A stretch of DNA of 64,000 nt from Gibbula magus (taxonomy: Eukaryota > Mollusca > Gastropoda > Trochida > Trochidae). Both the position numbers and the translations under genes were made by a program. Of this stretch, positions 53,395 to 64,000 are shown piece by piece. The notes under the pieces are model-generated. The model made no database searches. It was not told the origin of the DNA and saw nothing but the letters and a program-made list of their open reading frames with translations. Positions within the stretch are counted from its first letter, which is position 1. Every line of letters starts with the position of its first letter. The stretch is from positions 29,220,387-29,284,386 of the forward strand of contig OW388297.1 of the NCBI GenBank assembly GCA_936450465.1, written 5' to 3'.

Positions 53395-54315
53395 AGGTAC
53401 CAGGATAAAAAGCAAAAGTTACAATATCAATGAATAAAGCAACAACACCAGAGAATAAAGCAAAAATACAGGGTATAAAAGCAACAAAACTAGAGAATAA
53501 AGCAACAACACCAGGGAATAAAGCAAAAATACAGGGTATAAAAGCAACAAAACTAGAGAATAAAGCAACAACACCAGAGAATAAAGCAAAAATACCAGAG
53601 AATAAAGCAAAAATACAGGGTATAAAAGCAACAAAACTAGAGAATAAAGCAACAATACCAGAGAATAAAGCAAAAATACAGGGTATAAAAGCAACAAAAC
53701 TAGAGAATAAAGCAACAATACCAGAGAGTAAAAGACTTCAAGCAACAATACCAGAGAATAAAGTAACAGTACCAAGGAATGAAGCAACAATACCAGAGTG
53801 AAAAAAAAACCTATTAATTAAAGCAACAATACCAGAGAATAAAGTAACAATACTAAATAATTAAGTAACAAAACTAGAGAATAAAGCAACAACACCAGAG
53901 AATAAAGCAAAAATACAGGGTATAAAAGCAACAAAACTAGAGAATAAAGCAACAACACCAGAGAATAAAGCAAAAATACCAGAGAATAAAGCAAAAATAC
54001 AGGGTATAAAAGCAACAAAACTAGAGAATAAAGCAACAATACCAGAGAATAAAGCAAAAATACAGGGTATAAAAGCAACAAAACTAGAGAATAAAGCAAC
54101 AATACCAGAGAGTAAAAGACTTCAAGCAACAATACCAGAGAATAAAGTAACAGTACCAAGGAATGAAGCAACAATACCAGAGAGTGAAAAAAAAACCTAT
54201 TAATTAAAGCAACAATACCAGAGAATAAAGTAACAATACTAAAGAATTAAGTAACAATACTAGAGAGTAAAGCAACAATACAAGGATATAAAGCAAAAAC
54301 ACTGGGTATAAAGCA
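53395..54315. repeat. About 20-bp minisatellite with 384-bp higher-order duplication
   Basis: The basic unit is AATACCAGAGAATAAAGCAA and variants (CAGGGTATAAAAGCAAC, AACTAGAGAATAAAGC). The landmark AAAGACTTCAAGCAACAATA occurs at 53731 and 54115, so the block 53430-53815 is duplicated with a 384-bp offset. The long leucine/tyrosine-rich frame on minus (repeated LLLYSLV) is a by-product. Confidence 0.9.
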
Positions 54316-57300
54316 ACCGTGCTAGGTTTTATGGTCAGACCCTGATACAGATCAGTTTAACCCACAGGTTTACCCTACCCCCATCAATTAAGGTTGCTTG
54401 ACTAGACAATAAAGTCCTCTGAAATCTTAGATTGCTTGATTAGTCACAGCTTATGAGCTTCTGTGTGTTATTAACTCGTCATTTCCTGCAAATTGGACCT
54501 GTATTTTGGATCTTTTTGTTCAATATTGATTGTAATTTCAAGTTCCTGACTGTAAATACAAGGGTGTGACAATTTAACAAATTCTTTGCCCTTCGTTGTC
54601 ATTGAAAGTATTGATGCTTGTGCTCTAAAATATTGCAATGTGAAATGAATATTTAATTGATATGTTTTATGCTTTTACAAGGAGGTTAATGATTTGTTAA
54701 AGGTCAATATCTTTTTTGTAAAAGATTAGATATATTATGTATCAACAGATAGACAATGACAGTTATTTGTTGTGAAAAATAAATATTTCTTCATTATCAT
54801 TGTCCGTCTGATTTCATTTTAATGAGTAGGTAGATTGAATTTCATTAACGTATGAAAGGCAAAACATGATACATTTTACACTTTAAAACTTATCAAACGT
54901 TTCACTTATTTAGTGATATTTTTTTTTTTTAAAGGAACATTTTACAATAACCATTCATCATTTATTTTTGAAACTTGACAATTTGAAATAGATTTAGATA
55001 ATTAAGGATAATTGAAATCATTATTTGAAGTAGGTGCTCTGTAATGAAGCTTGTTCACATTTACTCACCCTAGCAGTCTGCATCTGCAAATCTTGGTTTG
55101 AATATGTTATGATTAAACAACTAAAATGTTGATACATGACCCCTTAAACATTCACCTTTTAATGGTGGACATTTTAATATCCTCAGCATCCTTTTTGCAG
55201 ATCTAGTTGCCAATTAAACACCAAGAGAAAACACTGATTTGTTTTGAACTTGATTTTTAATCTTCTTTTCATGTCTGTCATGTTAGTGAAACCACAGACT
55301 GCTTCAAGATCAAACAAAAATACATCCTAAGATCAATCACATTTGCCTTGTTATTTTAATAAATGGATAAAGAAGAAGAAGAAAATTAGCCTAAAGCAAG
55401 ATGTGATTAAGTTGAAGAAGAAAGACTTTGAAGACGAAGGGTGTAGGTTGAGATGATTAGCTGATAATCAGGAGGTCTAATGGACACGGCACATGTACTC
55501 TCAATATGGTCAGTTAGCACGGGTCTCAAGGTACGTTCTATTTATAGAGGCATGGAAACAACTGGACAGCCATTACAGATCACGGGTCAGATCCTATACA
55601 TGTAGGTATATTGTAAATGTAGTATACAGTAAGTTGACCCCCTCATTACGGACAATCTCCCAAGGAGGCGGCTATCATGCCCAGTCGGTAGTTTCCCAGT
55701 TTGGTGTCAGATGCCTCAATGCCTGGTTGGGTGGTGCCGTGACCTCATTCCGTATTGTTTCTCCTGCTATTGATTGTTGCTGGGGTTTGACCTAGTTTCT
55801 TAATGCTCTAGGACTAACCTATATGCAACTAGGTCAGAGTGATAGGTGAGAGGAGGAGGACAGATTCTCAGCTAAACGAGAGAAAGTCACAAGGTAGGTG
55901 TCATCTTCACATGTGCTGTTTGTTTGTTGTTGTTTGGCTGTCATCCTAGGCTAGTTTGTGTCATGTGAGGAATTGTGAGAAAGGCAAGGAGGGAAAATTA
56001 GGTTGACCCAATATTTGGCTCCATTTGACCTAATTCTGGGAAATATTTCCTGAAGTAAAGCTGATGTTTACATAAAATATTTTTATCTTATTACTAAAAA
56101 GTCAAATGTTTTTATTGTTTTGGTTTCAATTAGATTTTCCATGTTTCTGTTATGAGATTTTCCAAAATCTATAGTGTAAAGAGCAGAATGATTTGATCTT
56201 TGAAACTGTTTAATCTTTGATGTTTGATTGTTAATTTTCCTATTTCTTGGATAAAGTTGATGTGTTATGACAGAAATGCTTTGTATAAATTTGTTGGTTC
56301 TCAACATTGAGAATTCAAAACTATAAGGTAATAGACTTGAAAAAATATTTGTTAAAATTTTCCCAATATTTGAAAATGACTTAACCGTCAAACCACATAA
56401 ACATGTAGAATGTTTATCATAAAGTTCAGTAAATGCTAAAAGCAACAAGTAAGACGTCAGTATTGCTGGACCATCTGTGGATTGATCTACTTTCTCTGCT
56501 GGAATCTGGAGTAACACGGTCAAAGGTCAATCAGAAGCTATTGGCTGACAAGTGATGAAGAAAACGGAAATCTGTGGGCTATCAGCTGTTGGAATAATGA
56601 GATTGATCACACATATTGAATAAACACCTCCCTCCCTCTGTTCTGATCTATAACACCTAGAGATTCTCAAACAGATAACATGCTTTGCTATAGGTGTGAT
56701 ATCAGAACATAAGGTTAGTGAGATTAATGGAGAAAATTGTTTGTACAAAGGATTAAGTATATTTGATATATAACAAAATCAGTTGAATTTGTAATAACTA
56801 TTTTTAATATTTTTATATATTTTATTGAACTTATTAGTCACATCACATCAACTCAAAAACCTCACTGTAGTTGATGGACCTTGGTTGAGGAACCGCGTTA
56901 ACATGAGCAAATTAATTAGATGAGAACAGTACAGGAACTTCCAGTAGCATTTAGAAGCTGTCTACATAGAGGAGATGTATTCAGGATTCTGAATTGTTAC
57001 TAATCAAAACAGGGGAAATAATGATAATGAGAAGTGGGTTTTAATCTTTTTTTTTTGAAAAAAAAAACCACCAGAGAAATATAGTTGATATAACAATTTC
57101 ATTTAAAATTTGAAAAAGACCATTTGAAGTAAAGGTCATAGATCCACTGCTTTTGTGTCATCTGAAATAATAATAAGATAAAACCATTTTGGTTTTTAGT
57201 TTCAGTTCTTTACTGCTCATTTTGGAATACTTTTTAAATTATTTATTAAAACTTCCTGGCCAAATGTTTTGATTATCTCCTACAACTTATTATTTTTAAA

Positions 57301-58651
57301 ATGGCATTTACTTTTATTCAACCTTTTGAAGATTTTTTATTTATACACATGTCTGTCTGATGTTGTAAAGTTATGTGTTGAAAATTTCATATATTTTTAT
57401 TACTGAAATACAAGTAGAAACCTATCTAGGATGAAAGATTCAAGTTAAATATTTGTTAATATCAAATAATAAATCAATACAAAGACCCCGAAAGAGAACA
57501 GATACACAGTTGATTGGTGACAGACTGACAGCAGCTCATCAAATCTAGAGTTAGTGTCAAGTATGGACTAATGTGTATATCTCAGACAGGGAGCTATTGT
57601 TGTGTACTGACCACTTGGACAATACCTCCACTGTCTCATGGTCAGTCAATCATTGTTTGTCTCTTGAACACAGTGTGACAATTTCATGAAATATGTGTAA
57701 TTATAATTTTGAGATTACGGAATTCTGATTCATGTAGCTTTCATTTTAAAAAAAATATAAATGTATGTTTAATGTCTTTTAATGACTGAGTTAGAGTCTA
57801 GCTAGCTAGCTGTAATGGTCAGTGGATTCATGTGTCAGAATGAGCTGACCATGGTGGATGTTGGATTGTGTTGAGATCTCAATGCCAGCTACATACCAGT
57901 ACAAGTCTACACATACAAGCATGGCTGGAGCTACAGTGTGGACTCCAGTCAGTTGTGGGTTGAGGATATTAGTTGTCATGGATTGTAGGATCTATTTACA
58001 AAACATTAATTGGTGAACTCAAGTTATATGAAGATTATAATAATTAATATTGTAGTTGATGTAGTGTAACAAGATCAACACCCCCTTTAGCTCTTCAGGG
58101 TCTCCTTTCACAAAACAACCTTTACTAAGGTTCACATTAATTCCCATTCTTTAACATTGCACTAAAGTTACCTTATATTAGTGACACCTTAGTGCTTTGT
58201 GAAAGCGGAACCAGGCCTTTAAGGTCGGCATAAGGTTGTGATCAAGGCAGGTGCCAACTTCCTGTGTCCTTTCACTTTTGACATTTGCTACTTCTCCTCC
58301 AAAACTTGGAGACTAAGTTTGTAAATTTGTTACTGACCTTCCTTCAATATGGGCATGGCAGGGTGTTCACCCTCAAACCTTTTTGACAACTCTCAAGAAA
58401 CCAGTAATGCTAGGGAGATAACACTTTGAGAATGTCATCATTGTTGGAATGAGACAAAGGTTATAAATTTCAGCATCCAACTTCCAAAAATAAGGCTACG
58501 GAAGGGTTGTTTTTTTAAAGTTGTTCACCCCCTATAAAAACTTTTATAACAGTTGCATTGGTTTGTTAATAATCCTTCAAATAATGCCTAGTTTCATGTC
58601 TCATTTCATTTCATGACCTTGCACACTAGCTCAGCTAACTAGTGATTCTGT
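54316..58651. other. Long non-coding stretch
   Basis: AT-rich. The longest frame, 146 codons on minus at 56083-56523, has no recognisable motif and lies in uniform AT-rich sequence. No repeats placed. Confidence 0.4.
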
Positions 58652-58756
58652 GTATTCACTATTGGTGTTCAGACCCCAGTGTATTGGTGTTCAGATCCCA
58701 GTGTATTGGTGTTCAGACCCCTGTGTATTGGTGGTGAGACCCCTGTGTATTGCCTC
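58652..58756. repeat. 22-bp minisatellite
   Basis: About 4.5 copies of GTGTATTGGTGTTCAGACCC followed by CA/CT, the last copies diverging. Confidence 0.85.
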
Positions 58757-58958
58757 GCAGCTGTATATATTGATGCAAATGATAAATAGCAAAAAGTGTA
58801 ATCTTCTTGTTGTTAATCTCTCATCAGGTATATAACCTATATAACATTACTCTGTATATCATCATTGCTTGTTAACAGTGTGAAAACCTTTATAACGAAA
58901 CGTTGCTCTCTTATATAAAGAAGTTGTCTCTCGATAAAGACTTGTTATAATATGTGTA

Positions 58959-59498
58959 CAGTCAAGCCGCGATAGTCCGGCCACCGATAATCCGAATCTT
59001 GCAGTGTCAGAACGGTAGCAAGCTGTAACCAAACTAATATCTATATAAACTCATTAAATGTTGATTCATTAATCCGTTGATTCCGTTTCAGAATCTGAAC
59101 GTCAATAAGCCGTAACGGATTAGTTAATTACACCTATTTCTACTTCATTAATCCGGTGACAAGTGATCATCACACTGATTGTATCGGTAAACTTCAATGA
59201 CAGTGGATTGACACGAAATTGAGCGTGTCAGTAGTTTGTGATTTTAATAAATTGTTATGTTTTACATTGTGTGTCAGTTGTTTGTGATTGTTACATATTG
59301 AAATTTCTCATTTTGTGTGATAGTTATAAATATCCAGTGTGTCAAAGTCATTTGATATTCTAAATACGTTCTTGTCTGTCTGTAGATTCAAAGGTAATCA
59401 ACTCCATCTTGTTCAATTCATTTCTGTAGTCCGAACATTTCACTATCCATATGTTTTTAATGAAAAACAGAAGCGTTCAGATTATCGAGGCCTGACTG
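58959..59498. mobile_element. Pogo/Tigger-like MITE
   Basis: The left end CAGTCAAGCCGCGATAGTCC is mirrored by GATTATCGAGGCCTGACTG at the right, with TA on both sides (58957-58958, 59499-59500). 540 bp, no transposase frame. Confidence 0.7.
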
Positions 59499-59500
59499 TA

Positions 59501-62500
59501 CTACAACTTTTAAAATAACTCTCAAACAATTTAACAAAAGCACAGTAAAAAAAAAATGTGAAGTAATCTATTCTTATGATAATAATTCTTGAGTCGTCAC
59601 AGACATCAACAAGACTAATCCAGACATTTGTATATGGAAGACTTTTGGTCTACCTGGATGACATGTAGGTATGATGTACAAGCAGGTGAGTATGTAAGTA
59701 TGTATGTAGACATGACGTAGATACCCGCAGGTAGATATAGAGAGGGAGAGTAGCCCGAGGCGGTCAGGCAGTCTCAACACACAGCCTCGGCCAAAAGGTC
59801 AGGTTGGACTTTAGCAGAGAAATTTATATCCATTTCATAAGCTTTTCATGTCCTATCTGTCAATCTGGAGGGATGTATGTTTCTGTGAGGAGATACAAAC
59901 TGCAGGGCTTCTGTAGAGACTGTGCACATAGTTGAGGTGTGTTTGTGTGTCTTTGAAACTATATTAAATTTCACTCACCATGTTGATTCTGATGGGAATC
60001 TCCTGATGTCTGATATTTCTCTGTCTGTCTGGTTGTCTCTCTGTTTCCCCCTTTAAATGAACTGTTCACTCCATGGTTATCTACAACTCTAATATTTAGT
60101 CTCTTAGTCAATTACATGGATCTGTTCAAGTATATTAAGAGCTTGATGAAGAAGCGTGCATGATCCTTTGGATAAAGTTTTCTTAAAGGCAATAATATTT
60201 TGTTCTTAAACAAAAATTAGAAATTGAATTGATGAATGTCTCAATGGTTTATGAGAATTATATTTAACAATTCATGAATGTGATATTTCTTTTGGAATGC
60301 GATATGAATATCTTATTGACTGAAGAAAGAACACTGTTCATATTGTAAAATATTTCTGACAGGTAGTGATTTGGTAGCTCCTGAATCCTTTAGATAAATA
60401 ATCAAGTACCTTCACAGTTGAATATGGCAAGACATGGTTTCCATGAAAAAAACTCTTCATGTCAAAGTATGATAAGTAGTTTCATCAAAACCTTTAGTTG
60501 TGATGAACATATTCCCAATGTTTCAAAAATGATTCTCCAATCTAGACTTAAAACTGAGATTGAGATTTGAAGGTTTCACAGGGATGGGAAGTTTGAGTCG
60601 ATCATCTGATATCTTCCATTTTTGTTGGCCTGGGTAGTGTGTTTTCTTTAGATCTTCAACCTGGTGCGTTATAATAAATAAGGGAAGATTTTTCTGATAG
60701 TTTCTTCATATCTATTTTTTAGTCTGCAGTCATTGTCCCGCCACTCTCTGCATATATGATGTCCATTGTCCAGTCTGCAATCAGTGACTTAGTGATTACA
60801 CATTAATGTTAATGTGGGCGCCAGCACCTAGAGAGTTGGAGCTGTTATACCACAGTCTATAGATTTGATTACAAGTGTCATCTCTCTGTATAGGGTGTAA
60901 TCAAGCTTACCACTCTCATTGCCTGCACTCAGTCTATTTCAACTCTGCCCACCAACTAATTATAGCTCTAATCACTAATTCATCGCCACATTTATCAAGT
61001 GTCTGTGGGTATGTGGGCATTGTGGTTCAAAAAGTGTCCTTTTAGAAATAATGAAAAATCAAAATTGCTTATTAAATCGGGTTTCACTATCATGTCTTTA
61101 TATTAATATACTGATGTATTATTATCCCCCTGGCATATAATGCGGGAGGGTATCAGGGCTGCCAACTTGTACACTTTTGGAGTATTTTGTACACTTGCCA
61201 GTCCTAAAATATGGTTGTACACCAATGTTGCAAATTGTACACACCTTCTTTGGAATTAAAACAAAAATCATTTAATAAATGTCTGTATGGAGTAATGGAG
61301 TTCTGAACTATTACAGAGTTAAATTATAACTAAGTTTCAGAGTAAACTCCAGTAAACAAAGTAAGACAAAGATAATTGTTGTCAAACTAGAGCATGATAT
61401 CTTACTGACTTCATCAATTTGTACAAAATTGCTGTATATCTACACATAACCTGACAGGTGGGTAGGCAGCTCTGGGATATAGCCGTCTGTCCATCCGTCT
61501 GTCTGTGATCACATTGTTTTTCTGTAGTAGTACTTAAAAACAACTTGACCAATCTGCAAAAAATTTGGTATACTGCCTCCCTATATCATGTATTTTGGGA
61601 TATGAACTTTCTTTTTTTTTATTTTGAGCTCATCAGGTCTGTTTTTAAAGTTTCTTTCTGGAGCATATGTCTTAAGTTTGGGGGAAAGATACGTCTGTTT
61701 TTATAAGCATCAACATCTTTTTAGTTTTAATAATATACCGGTACTGCTAAAACTGATCATTCAACTTACCGGTACTGGTATGTGGGGCCGTGGGGATAAG
61801 CCGTCTCTCCTGATGGCTCTTCTTATTAGTATTTCTGACAAACAGTTATTTTCAATTGATCGTCCTCTTTGATATAGTCATTAACATTCAGTCTTAAGAC
61901 ATTTAACTATAAAATTCATGTTTTCAACAGGCCTCAAAATAGCAACCAATTAGGGGCATTTTTTTCAGTTTGCTCCCTGTAATTTTTAGTTAGGAGCACA
62001 TATGCTCCTTGGCAAAATTTGGGGGTCCACTTAAAAAATTGGGTTTCTTCACCAAACCATTATCCATCACAAATGGGTATTGAAAATTACCTAGTTTATA
62101 GTTTTCTGCTTGTATTCATCAATTTATAGGTAATTTTAGCAATCTCCTTTTGTATGTGCTCCTTGAAATTGAAGATTATAATTGTACAAGTGTGTCCGCT
62201 CCTTGAACAAATATTTACTTTGAGGCCTGTTTCAAGCTTGATCTTAAAGATTTGTTTTTTAAAACTTTTAGCTAAAAGTTAAAATGTTCATAACATGTTG
62301 CCACTCAATTATTACAGTGATAACATCTTTTCTCAAACAAGAGATATTGCATTATTCATGTTAAATGTTAATGAAAAGAATTTGAGGAAAATATTATTAG
62401 CAACAAGCATTTGGTCATATTTGAAAAGTTGTCGACATTCATTATTGCTGTAAATGGTATATTTAGAGATAGGAAGTTCAGATAAAAGTAATTAATCTTT

Positions 62501-64000
62501 CATTTGATGACAGTTACGTGGACATCATTATTCTTTGTGGTTGACTTACAAAACAATATTGGCTTGAAAAGTAACAGGAAGATACTGCACCATTCTGAAC
62601 AGACTTGTTGACAGGATTCTTTAGGAACAGAAACATTCAGATACTAACGTGTGAGATGTTAAGTTATTGTGAATATTTGAATAAACCTTCTAGTAATACA
62701 TTTCCATGGTCATTCAACTAGATGTGATAAAATATATTATATTAGGCTTTATTTAGTCTTTAACAAGAATCTTAGATATGATTTAAATGGTTCTAGGTTT
62801 GTCACATTGCACCCTCAATTCGATTCAAAGTGTTTGATTCGATTAAACCTAAGTCGAAGTAAAAATGTTTTCATTCATTTTATCAAACTTGTTAAATTAT
62901 AATTGAAAATGAATAAAACCCCTTATGTTTGCAATTGAACTGATAAATGAAATGAAATGAAACAAATAAAATGAATCATCAATATCAATGTCCTGTGTCT
63001 TGTGAAATCTGATTTGCTGCTGCCGGAGGCTGTACACATGCCTGTGTGAGTGATATTGCTGGACTCACTTGGTCTGTCTAGTTCATGTTTTGACCAATCC
63101 ACTGGATATCCAACTCATTTACTCTGAAATTAATTTATCTCTATCTGTTTGTTTGCTGAGTAAGAATACTTGAATAATAAGACACTGACAAATTGCTTGT
63201 AATTCTAGCTGTCCAATGAGAAACCTTGCACTTGTACTCTGTATTGATCTTGTTGCTCTTGGTCATCAAGCTTTCTTCTTGCAAGTGTTGTTGTCAGTTG
63301 GATGTTCTCGTATGATTATCTGACTGGCTGGTCTTGAAATGTTAGAAGCAGTACTACCGTAACTAAATAAGTAAGGAATTCAGTACATAGGAAATGGAAT
63401 AACTGATAAACAGTGAACTATTCACCAGATTCTTCGCTTATATTTCATATTGGTTCTCCACAGTGAGAGTAATGGTCACGTAGAGTTTTGTGATCTTGAA
63501 GTTTATGGTTTCTTTGAATCACTTCTCTACCTAACTGTAAGCAGGACTGAATGAATTCTAGTAACTTGAAATAATTGTTAATTTCTCATGGTCTCATGCA
63601 CCGACACTGTGAAATTGTGGTGAAAACTATTTAGTTTCGTCTTCAACAATAATGAATGCCTGCTGATCTTCAGAGCCCATGGCTCTATTTAATGAACTTG
63701 GGTACATGCACACTATACCAAAGGAGATAAGGAATACTTATATAGAGGTGGCAAGTAATTTTGAATGAAGAAAGCATGCATCACCATAATGACTTTTTTC
63801 AATGGCATTTAGAAGTTGGTTAGATGAAGGAGAAGAGTTTAATTGATATACAACTTCTTTATTGCAGGAGTCAAAATGTACAACTGTGAGTTTCAGTATA
63901 ACATTGTACCCGAACTTGCAAATACATATCCATTTAAAACATATCCATTTCAAAATATAAGTCTTAAATGTCTCTGTGCAGCAGACTGCTGATCCTGCCG
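59501..64000. other. Non-coding stretch to window end
   Basis: No genes recognised. A 20-bp fragment matching the bivalve-type repeat end (AGAGCCCATGGCTCTATTT) sits at 63672-63690. The last 20 bases follow an acceptor-like TCTCTGTGCAG, so an exon could begin at about 63982, but too little is visible. Confidence 0.4.

Noticed and set aside
53419..54174. Long leucine/tyrosine-rich and lysine-rich frames on both strands
   Set aside because: They are translations of a 20-bp minisatellite; repeated peptide units follow the DNA repeat and no gene context exists.
56083..56523. 146-codon minus-strand frame
   Set aside because: AT-rich, no motif, no splice or promoter context; consistent with a chance frame.
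63982..64000. Exon start at the window edge after TCTCTGTGCAG
   Set aside because: Only about 19 bases are visible, and a TGA appears if read in the phase left by the exon at 49175.

Overview
This is eukaryotic nuclear DNA from a marine invertebrate, most likely a bivalve mollusc. It is AT-rich, its genes have short coding exons and GT-AG introns, and transposon remnants are dense. The bivalve call rests on a tandem-cored dispersed repeat (ends like TAGCTCATCTGGCC) that I recall as common in bivalve genomes; a gastropod or other lophotrochozoan is not excluded. No bacterial or organellar genes are seen.

Left part (1-29.8 kb) holds three recognisable genes. A minus-strand small GTPase of the RJL/DNAJC27 type (first three coding exons, 3577 down to 56, running off the left edge) sits head-to-head with plus-strand DNAJC22 (four exons, 4043-8027, 352 codons, TM2-like N-terminus and C-terminal J domain). 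The 465 bp between their start codons looks like a shared promoter and carries an RFX X-box-like site and two kappaB-like palindromes. Tail-to-tail with DNAJC22 lies the minus-strand E3 ubiquitin ligase RNF41/NRDP1 (six coding exons, 26726 down to 20981, 315 codons), complete from RING domain to the USP8-binding C-terminus.

Between and beyond the genes is mobile DNA: (a) TTAA-flanked MITEs with AGG... termini (copies near 11.35, 30.2, 30.9, 35.4, 38.7 and 46.2 kb), several nested; (b) two long-TIR elements with CATCCTCG-type ends and 9-bp target duplications (11980-12534 and 16531-16920), the first carrying a first exon of a RecQ-like helicase; (c) TA-flanked mariner/pogo-type MITEs; (d) a bivalve-type repeat with 145-bp tandem monomers (27.5-28.5 kb, also 10.3 and 15.3 kb); (e) tRNA-derived SINEs near 19 kb; (f) remnants of two LINEs (32.2-33.8 and 36.7-37.5 kb) and of a GIY-YIG endonuclease domain (14.05-14.4 kb).

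Right part (38-64 kb) has almost no recognisable coding sequence. It looks like long introns or intergenic DNA with minisatellites (45.3, 53.4-54.3, 58.65 kb), one well-supported but unidentified plus-strand exon (49175-49262) and one weaker minus-strand candidate exon (50389-50498).

No wholly new multi-gene system is seen. The most unusual items are the MULE-like element carrying a helicase exon, the nested TTAA-MITE insertions with readable target duplications, and the putatively bidirectional promoter of the two DnaJ-family-related genes.
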